A program made the position numbers and the translations under genes. From positions 496,001 through 560,000 of the forward strand of contig CAWFOP010000020.1 of NCBI GenBank assembly GCA_963817465.1: 64,000 nucleotides of DNA. Direction: 5' to 3'. This stretch comes from CAMPKL01 sp963817465 (GTDB taxonomy: Bacteria > Acidobacteriota > Terriglobia > Bryobacterales > UBA6623). A model generated the notes under the pieces. That model was not told where the DNA came from and ran no database searches. It worked only from the letters and a program-made list of their open reading frames with translations. Positions 1 to 8,767 of the stretch are shown here, piece after piece (positions within the stretch are counted from its first letter, which is position 1; every line of letters begins with the position of its first letter).

Positions 1-2
1 CG

Positions 3-338
3 CAGACGATCGCCGCGAACGATCAGCTCTCCGGCGCCCTCTCTCGCTTGTTGGTGATCGTCGAGCGCTATCCCGAGCTGAAGTCGAACGAGAATTTCAT
101 CCGGCTGCAGGACGAGCTCGCCGGCACCGAAAATCGCATCGCGGTCGAACGCCGTCGCTACAACCAGACCGTCCAGGACTACAACACCTACATTCAGTTG
201 TTTCCGAACAACCTCGTCGCCGGCATGAGCGGATTCACACGCGAAGAAGCCTACTTCAGAACCAGCGAAGAGGCTCGCCAAGCCCCGCCCGCCGTCAATT
301 TCAGCCGCGACGAGGCCGCGCCCGCGCCCGCGCAGTAG
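3..338 (+). CDS. lemA: LemA family protein, C-terminal part (cut by window edge)
   Basis: The reading frame is open from the window edge to the TAG at 336-338, so the N-terminus lies outside. The visible 111 residues carry the LemA signature region: VERYPELKSNENF, then LQDELAGTENRIAVERRRYNQTVQDYN, then NTYIQLFPNNLVAG, with an alanine/proline-rich tail. LemA proteins are membrane-anchored helical-bundle proteins of unclear function, usually about 185-200 residues, so roughly the last half is present. It converges on the next gene, whose stop lies 5 bases away. Family assignment is secure; the role is not known. Confidence 0.9.
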   Translation, partial: QTIAANDQLSGALSRLLVIVERYPELKSNENFIRLQDELAGTENRIAVERRRYNQTVQDYNTYIQLFPNNLVAGMSGFTREEAYFRTSEEARQAPPAVNFSRDEAAPAPAQ

Positions 339-343
339 CGGTC

Positions 344-880
344 TTAAGAAAGCGGCTTGATCGAATCCACCAACGCATGGAAGGCTTTCTCGGCGGCAGC
401 CACCGTCTTCGCCGGGCCTGTCATTTTGAAGAAAATCGGCGCGTGGGGACCTTCCGCAATCGCCGCCAGCATGCGGTAGCCGGGCTTTGGCGTGGCTTGC
501 GGAGCCATTGGCGCGGGTTTGAACAAATACGTGCCTTCGAGGTCGAGCAGCGTCACTGCGATCCCGTTTACGGTTTTTTGCGAGCGCTTGGCGTCGGCGT
601 CGGCCGGTCCGCCTCCCGGCGCCTGAAACTGCTTGATCCAGCGCTCCAAGTTGGCATCGACGGACCCGCCTTGCCCAGGGCCGAAGTAGTAGACCGCCAG
701 CTCGCCGGGTTCGGCGCCGCCGGCGCCCGGCACCGTGTAGTTCGCCGCTCGCATCGGCCGCGCCTGATTGGCCCAGTCGGCGGGAGCTGTCCAACTGATT
801 CCCCCCGCCTGCTCGGCGAGGACCGGAGCGGCGACAAGAGCCGCCAGGAGCAAAGTTTGTGCGAAGCGTCGTCGATTCAT
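344..880 (-). CDS. secreted hypothetical protein
   Basis: A 178-residue protein beginning MNRRRFAQTLLLAALVAAPVLA, a typical signal peptide with an A-x-A-like cleavage site near residue 22. The mature part has ISWTAPADWANQ near its start and ends in VAAAEKAFHALVDSIKPL, a layout I know from small acidobacterial and planctomycetal secreted proteins of unknown function. I do not recognise a catalytic motif. It is convergent with lemA and diverges from the gene starting near 966, so the 85 bases between 881 and 965 hold promoters for both directions. Confidence 0.75.
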   Translation of the reverse strand: MNRRRFAQTLLLAALVAAPVLAEQAGGISWTAPADWANQARPMRAANYTVPGAGGAEPGELAVYYFGPGQGGSVDANLERWIKQFQAPGGGPADADAKRSQKTVNGIAVTLLDLEGTYLFKPAPMAPQATPKPGYRMLAAIAEGPHAPIFFKMTGPAKTVAAAEKAFHALVDSIKPLS

Positions 881-945
881 GGCGGCCTGGGAGGTCAGTA
901 TAGCGACAGTAGTTCTCCTAGCAGCCTAATCCCTGTTTTGCGTGG

Positions 946-951
946 TATTCT
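946..951 (+). promoter_or_regulatory. candidate -10 box (TATTCT) close to a start codon
   Basis: TATTCT sits 14 bases before the GTG at 966 and 26 before the GTG at 978. No convincing -35 box is visible. Transcription from here would give a leader of at most about 20 bases. It belongs to a recurring pattern in this window. Confidence 0.35.
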
Positions 952-965
952 GATCCCTTCTCGCT

Positions 966-2018
966 GTGGATTCTTGCGTGCATTCCGGCCTACGCTGGCT
1001 TCTTTTCTCCGGTATTCAAAACGAAACGGGAGCGGTCTTCGCCGAGTATGAGACGCTGACCCGCTCCTATTCGCGGGTGTCGACCGAGGCCGCCGCTTGG
1101 TACGTGCTCGCTGTCATCGGCATCGAAGGCGATCCCGACGGATCACGCCGCGGGGCCGCGTCGAAAACAGGGAAGTTCCTGATGGAGCGAGCCTTCGATC
1201 TGCGCGCCGACCTGTTCGTGGCGGATCCCACCGTCGAAGAGCGGCACGCGGAATTTTTCGGCTGCGGCATCCTGTTGAGGGCGTTGCTGGCTCTGCATCG
1301 AGCGACCGGCGATCGCGCCTACCTCGACTGCGCTGATCGCTGCGGACGTTCGATGCACTTGCGCTTGGCCCGCGTCGACGGTTCCTTCTTCCCCCAATAT
1401 GACGTCGCGACGCAACAGCCGCGCGGCCACGAGGCTTCGATCAGCCAGCTCAAGATCGCCTCTTCCTTTCTCGAGTTGGGCGAGGACGCCGGCCTTGGTG
1501 AGTTGACGACCGCCGCCGCCGATCTGCTGACCTGGGCGTTGAGTCGCCACGAAAGTTTCGTATCCGAATTGCACGATTCCCGGGACCGCGCGAGCGCGCT
1601 CCGCGAGTACGCTTTCTTCCTCGAAGGCCTGTTGCCCTTCCTGCTCGAGAGGTCGGAGTCGGGCGTGGCCCTGCAGGCGGGCTTGCTCGACCTCGAGAAA
1701 GGCCTCGAAAGCTTCGATGACGCGACGCGCCCGCCCGGCGTCGTGGCGCAACTGCTGCGCCTGCGTTTGTTCGCGGAAATTTCCGGCGTCAGCGAGCTCG
1801 ACCGCGGCCGGGCGGAGCGAGAAGCCGCCTCCCTCGCCGAGTACCAAATGCAGTCGCCCGACCCGCGGCTCGACGGCGCCTTCGCGCCGCGTCAGGATGC
1901 GTTGGAGAGCGGGCCGTTGCTGGCGCCCCAGCCCACGATCGCGGCCATGCAGGCTCTCGAGTTCTGGGACACTCTCGAGCACTCGGGCTTCCGCAAGAGC
2001 TGGCGCGACTTGATCTAA
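966..2018 (+). CDS. hypothetical protein, probable alpha/alpha-toroid (six-hairpin glycosidase-like) fold
   Basis: A 350-residue, alanine- and leucine-rich helical protein without a signal peptide. Repeating helix pairs such as FFGCGILLRALLALHRATGD and GHEASISQLKIASSFLELGE resemble six-hairpin glycosidase-like proteins, but I see no catalytic motif that would name an activity. Start choice is uncertain: GTG at 966 opens the frame, while GTG at 978 gives MHSGLRWLLFSG. The stop overlaps the 3' end of the convergent IscU-like gene by 4 bases. Coding is strongly supported by length and phase; the function is unknown. Confidence 0.72.
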   Translation: MDSCVHSGLRWLLFSGIQNETGAVFAEYETLTRSYSRVSTEAAAWYVLAVIGIEGDPDGSRRGAASKTGKFLMERAFDLRADLFVADPTVEERHAEFFGCGILLRALLALHRATGDRAYLDCADRCGRSMHLRLARVDGSFFPQYDVATQQPRGHEASISQLKIASSFLELGEDAGLGELTTAAADLLTWALSRHESFVSELHDSRDRASALREYAFFLEGLLPFLLERSESGVALQAGLLDLEKGLESFDDATRPPGVVAQLLRLRLFAEISGVSELDRGRAEREAASLAEYQMQSPDPRLDGAFAPRQDALESGPLLAPQPTIAAMQALEFWDTLEHSGFRKSWRDLI

Positions 2019-2386
2019 GGGCTTGGGGAGTGGGCGGCCTTTCCGACGAGCGCTTTCACGGCGTCGGCGGCCAACACGGCCGCATGCTTCGATTCGTTCG
2101 GCAACCCGTGCACCGCCGCCTCGATCTCCTTCGCGGACAACCGACCCGCCTCATCGACGGTCTTTCCGATCAGCAATTCGGTCAAAGCCGAGCCCACCGC
2201 GATCGAGGCCGTGCAGCCGCGCGTTTGATAGCGCGCATCGCGAATCGTGCCGGCGACGATCTCAGCCGACAACGCCAAAATGTCGCCGCAAATCGGATTC
2301 TCCACACGCACCTTGATAGCGGGTGGACCCAACTCTCCGACGTTGCGCGGGTGTTCGAAGTGGTCGAGCAGTTCCGGGTTGAACAT
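2015..2386 (-). CDS. IscU/NifU N-domain-like Fe-S scaffold lacking the third cysteine
   Basis: A 123-residue protein of the IscU/SufU/NifU-N family, which assembles [2Fe-2S] clusters on three conserved cysteines. Seen here: NPICGD with Cys33 and the flanking Asp35, RGCTAS with Cys58, and the C-terminal helix with SKHAAVLAADAV, in which His101 is kept but the expected Cys (IscU Cys106 position) is Ala102. No cysteine desulfurase or other isc/suf gene is nearby; the upstream neighbour on the same strand is a threonine aldolase 15 bases away, so they may be co-transcribed. It could be an alternative scaffold or a carrier with reduced ligands. Confidence 0.85.
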   Translation of the reverse strand: MFNPELLDHFEHPRNVGELGPPAIKVRVENPICGDILALSAEIVAGTIRDARYQTRGCTASIAVGSALTELLIGKTVDEAGRLSAKEIEAAVHGLPNESKHAAVLAADAVKALVGKAAHSPSP

Positions 2387-2401
2387 CGCTTTTCGGTGAT
2401 T

Positions 2402-3436
2402 CTATTCGCCGACGATGCGTCGAATGGCATCGATCGCCCGCTCGCAGTCCGCGCGATCGACGTCGAGGTGCGTCAACATGCGAACGCGCTTGTACACGCC
2501 GCTCGCCAGTATTCCTTGGGCCTTGAGTCGTTCGCGCAGCGCGTCTTCAGACAGACCCGGGCGCGTGACGCGGAAAAACACGATGTTTGTGGCGATTCGA
2601 GGCGGGTCGACCTCGATACCGTCCACCTTGCTCAGCTCGCAGCCCAGGTAAGCCGCATCCGCATTTGCCATCGGCAGCGTCGCAGGCGACTGCTCGAGCG
2701 CCACCAAGCAGGCAGCCGCGAGAACGCCGGCCTGACGCATTCCGCCGCCCAACCCCTTGCGGGCGAGCCGCGCGCGCTCAATGAACGCCGCATCGCCGAC
2801 GAGCACCGAACCGACCGGCGCTCCCAGACCTTTCGACAAGCAGAACGTCACTGAATCGACCGGGGCCGCGATCTGTTTGACTGAACATCCCAGAGCTGCG
2901 GCGGCGTTGAACACTCGCGCTCCGTCCATATGCACGCTGACGCCGGCGTCTTTCGCACGATCGCCGATCTCGCGTAGCAGCTCCAGCGGATAAACCACGC
3001 CGCCGGCCATGTTATGCGTGTTCTCGAGCGCGATCAGGCTCGTACCCCGGTAATGGTCGCTGGGTTTGCGCAGCCGCGGCTCGATGTCGTCCCAGCGCAA
3101 CAAGCCGTCCTTGGTCGCGACCGATCGCAGCAGGCAGCCGGAAAACTGCGCCGCCATGCCCATCTCGTAAAGCACGATGTGAGAGCGGTCGTCGCAGATG
3201 ATTTCTTCGCCCGCGCTGGTATGAGCCGCGATGGCCGCTTGGTTGCCCATCGTGCCCGACGGCAGATAAACGGCGGCCTGCTTGCCGAACGTCTCGGCGC
3301 ACTGCTCTTCCAAACGATTGACGGTCGGATCCTCTCCGTAAACGTCATCACCCACCTCGGCCGCCGCCATGGCGTCGCGCATGGCTTGGCTCGGGCGAGT
3401 TACGGTGTCGCTGCGGAAATCGGCGGTCTTGTTCAT
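2402..3436 (-). CDS. ltaE: low-specificity L-threonine aldolase family
   Basis: A 344-residue PLP-dependent aldolase that cleaves threonine or allo-threonine to glycine and acetaldehyde. Diagnostic stretches are FRSDTVTRPSQAMRDAM at the N-terminus, VGDDVYGEDPTVNRLE, the substrate loop PSGTMGNQAA, LENTHNMAGG, the cofactor aspartate in HMDGARVFNA, and the Schiff-base lysine in VTFCLSKGLGAPVGS. Length is normal for the family. The gene starts 6 bases after the corrected end of hemW, all on the minus strand, so hemW-ltaE-scaffold is likely one transcription unit. Confidence 0.93.
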   Translation of the reverse strand: MNKTADFRSDTVTRPSQAMRDAMAAAEVGDDVYGEDPTVNRLEEQCAETFGKQAAVYLPSGTMGNQAAIAAHTSAGEEIICDDRSHIVLYEMGMAAQFSGCLLRSVATKDGLLRWDDIEPRLRKPSDHYRGTSLIALENTHNMAGGVVYPLELLREIGDRAKDAGVSVHMDGARVFNAAAALGCSVKQIAAPVDSVTFCLSKGLGAPVGSVLVGDAAFIERARLARKGLGGGMRQAGVLAAACLVALEQSPATLPMANADAAYLGCELSKVDGIEVDPPRIATNIVFFRVTRPGLSEDALRERLKAQGILASGVYKRVRMLTHLDVDRADCERAIDAIRRIVGE

Positions 3437-3442
3437 GAGCGG

Positions 3443-4553
3443 CTAGGCGAAGAGCAGTTGCTCCAAAGCTTCATTTGAATAGAGCACGCCTTCATCGCTG
3501 AAGCGTACCCGACCCTGCTCCGGCTGTTCAATCCAGCCGCGGCGCGTCAGATCGGCCAGCGACGCCTCGAGCGCGCCCAACTGCGAGCGCCGAAAGCGTG
3601 ACGCCCGCGCGCGTACGCAGGCCCGTCATCAGGCGATCCTCCAGGCGGCGCTTGTCGTCAATCGTCTCGCTGTAACAGCGCAGCGGCTCGCCGCATTCGC
3701 TCGCCGCGGCATAGGCGTCGACATCACGCAGGTTGCCCCAGCGCTCGAGGCCGTCGTATGAGTGCGCGTCGGCCCCGAACCCCAGGTACGGCGCGTCGGT
3801 CCAATACTTCAAGTTGTGCAGCGATTCCTGCCCCGGTTCGGCGAAATTCGAAATCTCGTAGCGTTCGATGCCGAGCGCGGCCAGCCGCTCGACGGCATAC
3901 AAGTACGAGTCGGCGATCTGGTCTTCGCTTGGCGTCAAAGCCGCGCCGTAGCGCGACCCGCCGGCCCGAATCTCGGCGCCCAGCCGGCTTTCGTCATCGG
4001 CTTCCAGCATGTAAACCGACACATGCCGCACGCCGAGCCGCTCGACCCAGTCGAACTCCGCAACCCAAGTCTCAGGCGTTTGACGAGCCAGACCCGCGAT
4101 CAAATCGACGTTGATGCGCTCGATGCCGGCTTCGCGCAGCGCCGCGACCTCCGCCGCGACGGTCTCAGCCGTATGCGTGCGACCCGAGGCGCGAGCCGTT
4201 GCGGTATCGAACGACTGCACGCCGAGGCTGACGCGGTCGATCCCCGCCTGCGCCCAAGCGCGCGCTAGCTCCGCAGTCACGTCGCCGGGCGCGGCCTCGA
4301 TCGTGGCCTCCCGCCACGCCGTCGGGGGCAACAGCGCTTGCAGCGCCCCCAACTCGTCAGGCGCGAGCAAACTGGGAGTTCCTCCTCCGAAATACAGCGT
4401 CTCCGGAGGCGAAGAAAACTCCGCGGACCGCAACTCCCGCTCGAGTGCTCGCAGGTAGCGCGCGCGTAACTCCGGCCCAAAGACTCCCGAAGCGAAATTG
4501 CAGTAGGTGCACTTCCGCCGGCAGAAAGGAAACGAGATGTAGACGCCGACCAT
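3443..4553 (-). CDS. hemW: HemW-like radical SAM protein (coproporphyrinogen oxidase-like), frameshifted near 3580
   Basis: HemW is a radical SAM heme chaperone related to HemN. The N-terminus has YISFPFCRRKCTYCNF, where CxxxCxYC binds the 4Fe-4S cluster, then YFGGGTPSLL and VSLGVQSFD. The open frame runs 341 residues to 3528, but its last 20 residues are unlike the family. From about 3590 down to the TAG at 3443-3445 another frame encodes QLGALEASLADLTRRGWI and then FSDEGVLYSNEALEQLL, the normal HemW ending. A one-base insertion or two-base deletion around 3575-3600 explains this. The corrected stop falls 6 bases before ltaE. A consensus error is more likely than a broken gene. Confidence 0.88.
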
Positions 4554-4564
4554 GCGGACTCCGC

Positions 4565-4618
4565 CCTCAGGATATCAGCCCGCCCAGAGCGCAACCGACC
4601 ATTTGGTATCCTGAGGCT
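4565..4618. promoter_or_regulatory. symmetric divergent promoter region between hemW and bshC
   Basis: CTCAGGATA at 4565-4577 and TATCCTGAG at 4609-4618 form an inverted repeat. Each half therefore offers the same TATCCT -10-like hexamer to one of the divergent genes. Leftward it lies about 20 bases from the hemW start; rightward the bshC ATG is about 100 bases away. Clear -35 boxes are not evident. The remaining leader to 4714 holds no gene. Confidence 0.35.
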
Positions 4619-4714
4619 GGCCTCGCTTTTTGCGCCCTGGCTCAGCGTGTTTTTCGTTCGCAAAAGCGGCTGAGGCGGAGAAGAGGGGCGCGTGAATCGC
4701 CACAGTCGAGCGGC

Positions 4715-6315
4715 ATGAACGTCGTCTGTATTCGCCATACGGATCTGCCTGGTTCCACTTCGCTGTTCGGCGATCTGGTGTACCGCTTCGACCGCGTCAG
4801 TCAGTTCTATGCGTACCCTCCGCGACTCGATGAAGCGGCAAACGCCGCCGCCTCGATCGAGTATCCCGCTGAACGCCGGGCCGCGCTCGTCGCAGCCCTG
4901 GCCGCGCAGAATGCCGGCGCCGGCGCGGCCGCCGACGAGCACCTCGAGCTCCTGAAATCTCCCGAAACCGTCGTCGTCGCCACAGGCCAGCAAGTCGGCC
5001 TTTTCGGCGGTCCGATTTTCTCGATCTATAAGGCTCTGACGGCCGCAAAATACGCCGCCGAGCTTCGCGGCCGCGGACAGCCCGCCGTCGCGGTCTTCTG
5101 GCTCGCCACCGAGGATCACGATCTCGAAGAGATCGACCACGCCTGGGTCTTCAACGGCCGGCTCGAAGCTCATCGCGTCGCCGCCATCGCCGAATCGCAG
5201 GCCGGCCGTCCCGTCGGCGAGGTCGCCATGTCGGACGATCCCGCCGCTTCCCTCGCGGACCTGCTGGTCGGGCTTCCCGAGAGTCAGGCGGTCGCTGAGA
5301 AGGTACGGCGTTTCTACCGCTCCGGCGCCCGATTCGGACAAGCCTTTCGCGACTTCATCCGCGACCTTCTCGCTCCCTACGGCCTGATCACGCTCGATCC
5401 GATGGATCCAGCGATCCGTCGCCTCGCGGCGCCGTTTCTCGCGAAGGCCGTCGAAGCGGGCCCCGAGCTGATCGACTCTTTGCTCGAACGGGGGGAGAAC
5501 TGGAAGGCGCCGGATATCACCAGCAAGTCAAGGTCGACCGCGAGACGTCTCTGCTGTTTCGCTTCAAGGACGGTCGCCGCATGCCGCTCAAGCGCCAAGG
5601 AGCGAGCTTCAGCGGCGCAGGCGAGACCTGGACCCAGGACGAGCTCGCCGGCCGGATCGTCGAACGTCCCGAAGAATTCTCGCCCAACGCGCTGCTGCGT
5701 CCCGTGACGCAAGACTACTTGATGCCGACGGCGGTCTTCATCGGAGGCCCCGCCGAACTCGGTTATCTAGCGCAATCGGCCGTGCTTTACGACCGTCTGT
5801 TGGGACGTCGCCCCGTGATGATGCCTCGCGCCGGTTTCACGCTGCTTGACGATCGCGCGATGAAGCTGCTCGTGCGCTACCGGCTGAGCATCCCGGACTG
5901 CTTTGCGCCTTTCGATGAATTCAAACAGCGCGTCGCCGAGGCGATGACGCCTGCGGAGCTGCGCGGCCGTTTTGAAGCTGAAGAGAAGGCTGTCGGCGCC
6001 GCCTTGGAGCGACTGCATGAATCGCTCAGCCGTTTCGACCCGACTCTCGGAGAGGCATTCGAGCGGTCACGCCGAAAGATCGCCTATCAGCTCGCGAAGA
6101 TCGAAGGGAAAGCGGCGCGCGAAAGCATGCGGCGCACCGAGCGCGGCGCGCGCGACGCCGCGGAGCTCGCCGAGCTCATCTTTCCGCACAGGACACTGCA
6201 AGAGCGTCGCTACTCGGTTTTGCCGTTTCTTGCCCGCTACGGCGAACGACTGATTCCCGACATCTACGACGCCATCAAATCCGAGTGCCTCGATCATCAG
6301 GTCTTGGCGCTCTGA
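4715..6315 (+). CDS. bshC: bacillithiol biosynthesis cysteine-adding enzyme BshC, frameshifted at a G6 run (5490-5495)
   Basis: BshC adds cysteine to glucosaminyl-malate in the last step of bacillithiol synthesis. The ATG at 4715 gives MNVVCIRHTDLPG; family motifs follow, such as VVVATGQQVGLFGGP with IFSIYKALTAAKYA, and FWLATEDHDLEEI. The first frame derails after LLERGENWKA. One extra G in the six-G run at 5490-5495 would restore LLERGGELEGAGYHQQV and join the second frame, which continues through GGPAELGYLAQS and ends at 6315 with IFPHRTLQERRYS. Corrected length is about 533 residues, normal for BshC. A homopolymer miscall is the simplest explanation. Confidence 0.92.
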
Positions 6316-6334
6316 CGCTCGCCTCGCTTACAAT
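6304..6334 (+). promoter_or_regulatory. candidate sigma-70 promoter for the zinc-ribbon membrane protein
   Basis: TTGGCG at 6304-6309 and TACAAT at 6329-6334 are separated by 19 bases, and the ATG follows at 6350. The -35 box overlaps the end of bshC. The predicted start of transcription is only about 9 bases before the ATG. Confidence 0.4.
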
Positions 6335-6349
6335 CGACCCGCTCCCCCA

Positions 6350-6859
6350 ATGGCGGCGCCGGGGAACAGCGGCAAGCCCGGTTACGTATCTTCGGGCAGA
6401 GGTTATTCGAGTTTGCCTTTTTGCACCAACTGCGGCAACCAAGTCGGCGATCGCGATTGCTTCTGCCGGCGCTGCGGCAAACCTCAGCCCGGAGCGGCGG
6501 GAGCCTCGTCCGCATCCTCCGCCGCGGGCGGCTTGAGCCCGAACGGGGCCTCGATCCTCTGCTACATCCCTTGGTTCGGTTGGATCGCAGCCGTCTACGT
6601 CCTGATGGCCGAGCGCTTCCGCGGCAATCGCACGACGCGTTTCCATGCCTATCAGGGTCTCTACTTGTTCGTCGGCTGGATGCTGGTGCACTGGGTGATC
6701 GGCATCTGGCTGAAGCTGATCTTCGGTCACCGCTTCCCGTTTGAAGGCCTTTTCGAGCTGGGAATGCTTGGCCTCTGGATCTTCATGCTGGTCAAGACCA
6801 GCACCGGTGAACGCTTTTCGCTGCCGATCGTCGGGGAGTTGGCCGAGCGCTCGCTCTAG
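6350..6859 (+). CDS. zinc-ribbon membrane protein
   Basis: A 169-residue protein. Residues 24-43 form a zinc ribbon, CTNCGNQVGDRDCFCRRCG, with two CxxC pairs. A serine/alanine/glycine-rich linker leads to a hydrophobic part with about three membrane segments: ILCYIPWFGWIAAVYVLMAE, YLFVGWMLVHWVIGIWLKLI and FELGMLGLWIFMLVKT. The arrangement, including the phrase FHAYQGLYLF, matches the DUF4870/zinc-ribbon group of bacterial membrane proteins of unknown role. It stands alone between bshC and a convergent gene. Confidence 0.82.
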   Translation: MAAPGNSGKPGYVSSGRGYSSLPFCTNCGNQVGDRDCFCRRCGKPQPGAAGASSASSAAGGLSPNGASILCYIPWFGWIAAVYVLMAERFRGNRTTRFHAYQGLYLFVGWMLVHWVIGIWLKLIFGHRFPFEGLFELGMLGLWIFMLVKTSTGERFSLPIVGELAERSL

Positions 6860-6865
6860 GCTGCG

Positions 6866-7717
6866 TCAACTCGCCAGCCCGTCGAGCGCTTGCTCCACTT
6901 CCGCCTTGGCCGCGGGGCCCAGCGGCGTAAGCGGCAACCTTGGCGAGCCTCCGTACATCCCTCGGAGGTCCATCGCGTACTTGAGCGCCGCAAGGCCATG
7001 CCGCTCAATAACGTCCACGGCCTGCGACAAGCGGCGCTCCAGCTCCTCGGCCGCTTCATGCTCGCGTGTCCGCACGGCCTCCGCGATCGACAGTAGAAGA
7101 AAAGGCAACACGTTGGCCAGCGGCGGCGCCGCCGCCTGGGCGGAACCCTTCAAGGAGCGCGCCAGACCGCGCTCTCCGGACGCCAATACGGGGAACCCCT
7201 GGGGCAGGGCTTGGCGCCAAGTCTCGAACGCCTCGCCCGCCGCGTCGCAGCAGATCGCCTCCACATTGGGATGCTCAGTCGCCTTCGCCAGCGCCGCTCG
7301 CACAGCCGGATCCCCGACCGTCTCGGCGATCACGACCGGCAAGCTGGATTGATCGGCGACCGACTCGTAGTACAACTTGGCGGAACCGGCCCCACGCGGG
7401 GCTGAAATCCAAACGGCGTCGCAACCGTCCGCGGCCGCGGCGCTCGCCAACTCGACGGTTTCCTTGACGCTCCCGGCCGCGACCCCGGCCAACACCATCT
7501 TGCCCGCGGCCGCCGCTTGCCGCACTTCGCGCCAAAGATCCCGCCGTTCAGAGGAGCAAAGCGACTCGCGCTCGCCCACATCGGCCGCTACGACATAGCC
7601 CCCGACGGCGGTCAGATTCAAGCGCGCGACATTGTGCCGCACCTTCGTTCGATACAGTTGTTCACGATGGTCGAACGGCGTCGCGAGGGGGCAGAAAATA
7701 CCCTGAAACTTCAGCAT
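6866..7717 (-). CDS. dihydrodipicolinate synthase (DapA) superfamily protein lacking catalytic Tyr and Lys
   Basis: A 283-residue TIM-barrel protein of the DapA/N-acetylneuraminate lyase family by its start (KFQGIFCPLATPFD), mid-barrel phasing (GKMVLAGVAAGSVKETVELA) and end (LKYAMDLRGMYGGSPRLPL). Members form a Schiff base with a lysine in an IKDSSGD-like motif. Here the aligned stretch is NVEAICCDAAGE, placing Cys157 at the lysine position, and the usual YNxP tyrosine is replaced in VVIAETVGD. It is thus probably not a normal aldolase/synthase and may be a pseudo-enzyme or binding protein. It is intact, convergent with the zinc-ribbon gene, and 21 bases from the 3' end of the next minus-strand gene. 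Confidence 0.83.
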   Translation of the reverse strand: MLKFQGIFCPLATPFDHREQLYRTKVRHNVARLNLTAVGGYVVAADVGERESLCSSERRDLWREVRQAAAAGKMVLAGVAAGSVKETVELASAAAADGCDAVWISAPRGAGSAKLYYESVADQSSLPVVIAETVGDPAVRAALAKATEHPNVEAICCDAAGEAFETWRQALPQGFPVLASGERGLARSLKGSAQAAAPPLANVLPFLLLSIAEAVRTREHEAAEELERRLSQAVDVIERHGLAALKYAMDLRGMYGGSPRLPLTPLGPAAKAEVEQALDGLAS

Positions 7718-7738
7718 GGGGAAGCCAATATTGTAGCT

Positions 7739-8746
7739 TCACACGGCTGTGTTCTCGATGACTCTCCGCCGGCTCGGAGGCCGGTAGGTAGGTAAGACGT
7801 TCTTGCGCGCCTCGAAGCCCCAAATGCCGTTCCGCCCGTTTTCTTTCGCCACGTACATCGCCTGGTCGGCTCGCTCGACGGCGTCGGACCAGTCCGAGCC
7901 CTCGCCGCAGTTTTCCGGATAGCTTGCCACGCCGCAGCTTACCGTCACCCGCAACGGCTCCGGCAGCCCCTTGACGGCGACGCCATGCGCAGCGACGTCG
8001 CGGCGCAACCGTTCGGCTATCGCCAAGCCCGCGGCGCGGTCCTGATCCTCCAGCAGCAGCACGATTTCTTCGCCGCCGTAGCGGAAGGGCTGATCCTCGC
8101 GCCTCACCGCTCGCTCGATCACGCGGGCGACGTTCTTCAAGACGTCATCGCCGGCGCGGTGCCCGTAGGTGTCGTTGACTTTCTTGAAGCGGTCGATGTC
8201 GCACATGATGACCGCATAAGGCGCACCCCTGCGGAGCGCGCGTCGGTGGATCTCCGTTACCCGCTCTTCGAACGCGCGGCGATTTCCGATGCCCATCAGC
8301 GCGTCGACGCGCGAACGCTTCGCGAGGTCCTCGTTCTCCTCCAGCAGCCGAACGTTCGCTTCGCGCAGCTCGCGCTCCAGGGTAACGATGCGTTGCCCAA
8401 CCAGCAGCCGCACGCGCAGCTCTTCGGTATCCAAGGGCTTCGCGATAAAGTCGTCGGCGCCGCACGAAAGCACCGACAACACATGCTCACGTTCGTGGCG
8501 GCCCGTCAAGAAGATGACGTAGGTATAACGATCGGAACCGTTCGCTCGAATCCGGCGGCACAACTCGAGCCCATCCATGACCGGCATCGACCAATCCGTG
8601 ACCACGATCGGCGCCGGGTCATTTTGCAGAGCCTCCCAGGCCTGCTTGCCGTCGCCGGTCACGGTCGTCTGGTATCCAAAGCTTTCGACGGCCTTGGCGA
8701 TGGTCAAGGCCGTAGCCGGATCATCTTCTGCGATCAGAACTCGCAA
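7739..8746 (-). CDS. response regulator diguanylate cyclase (REC-GGDEF)
   Basis: A 335-residue PleD-like protein with one receiver domain (about 1-120) and a GGDEF domain (about 160-310). The receiver has the acidic pair Asp8-Asp9, phospho-acceptor Asp51 in VVTDWSMP and Lys in FIAKPLD. The cyclase active site is RYGGEEIV, and RRED five residues upstream is a product-inhibition I-site (RxxD), so feedback control by cyclic di-GMP is expected. The start appears to be TTG at 8744-8746, giving LRVLIAEDD. It follows the HPt gene by 21 bases, which implies one phosphorelay operon. Confidence 0.93.
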   Translation of the reverse strand: MRVLIAEDDPATALTIAKAVESFGYQTTVTGDGKQAWEALQNDPAPIVVTDWSMPVMDGLELCRRIRANGSDRYTYVIFLTGRHEREHVLSVLSCGADDFIAKPLDTEELRVRLLVGQRIVTLERELREANVRLLEENEDLAKRSRVDALMGIGNRRAFEERVTEIHRRALRRGAPYAVIMCDIDRFKKVNDTYGHRAGDDVLKNVARVIERAVRREDQPFRYGGEEIVLLLEDQDRAAGLAIAERLRRDVAAHGVAVKGLPEPLRVTVSCGVASYPENCGEGSDWSDAVERADQAMYVAKENGRNGIWGFEARKNVLPTYRPPSRRRVIENTAV

Positions 8747-8767
8747 ATTCGCAACTCGTTTCGGCGG

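Noticed and set aside
4277..5341. Minus-strand 354-residue open frame bridging hemW and bshC
   Set aside because: It is out of phase with hemW, antisense to conserved BshC motifs, and spans the divergent promoter region.
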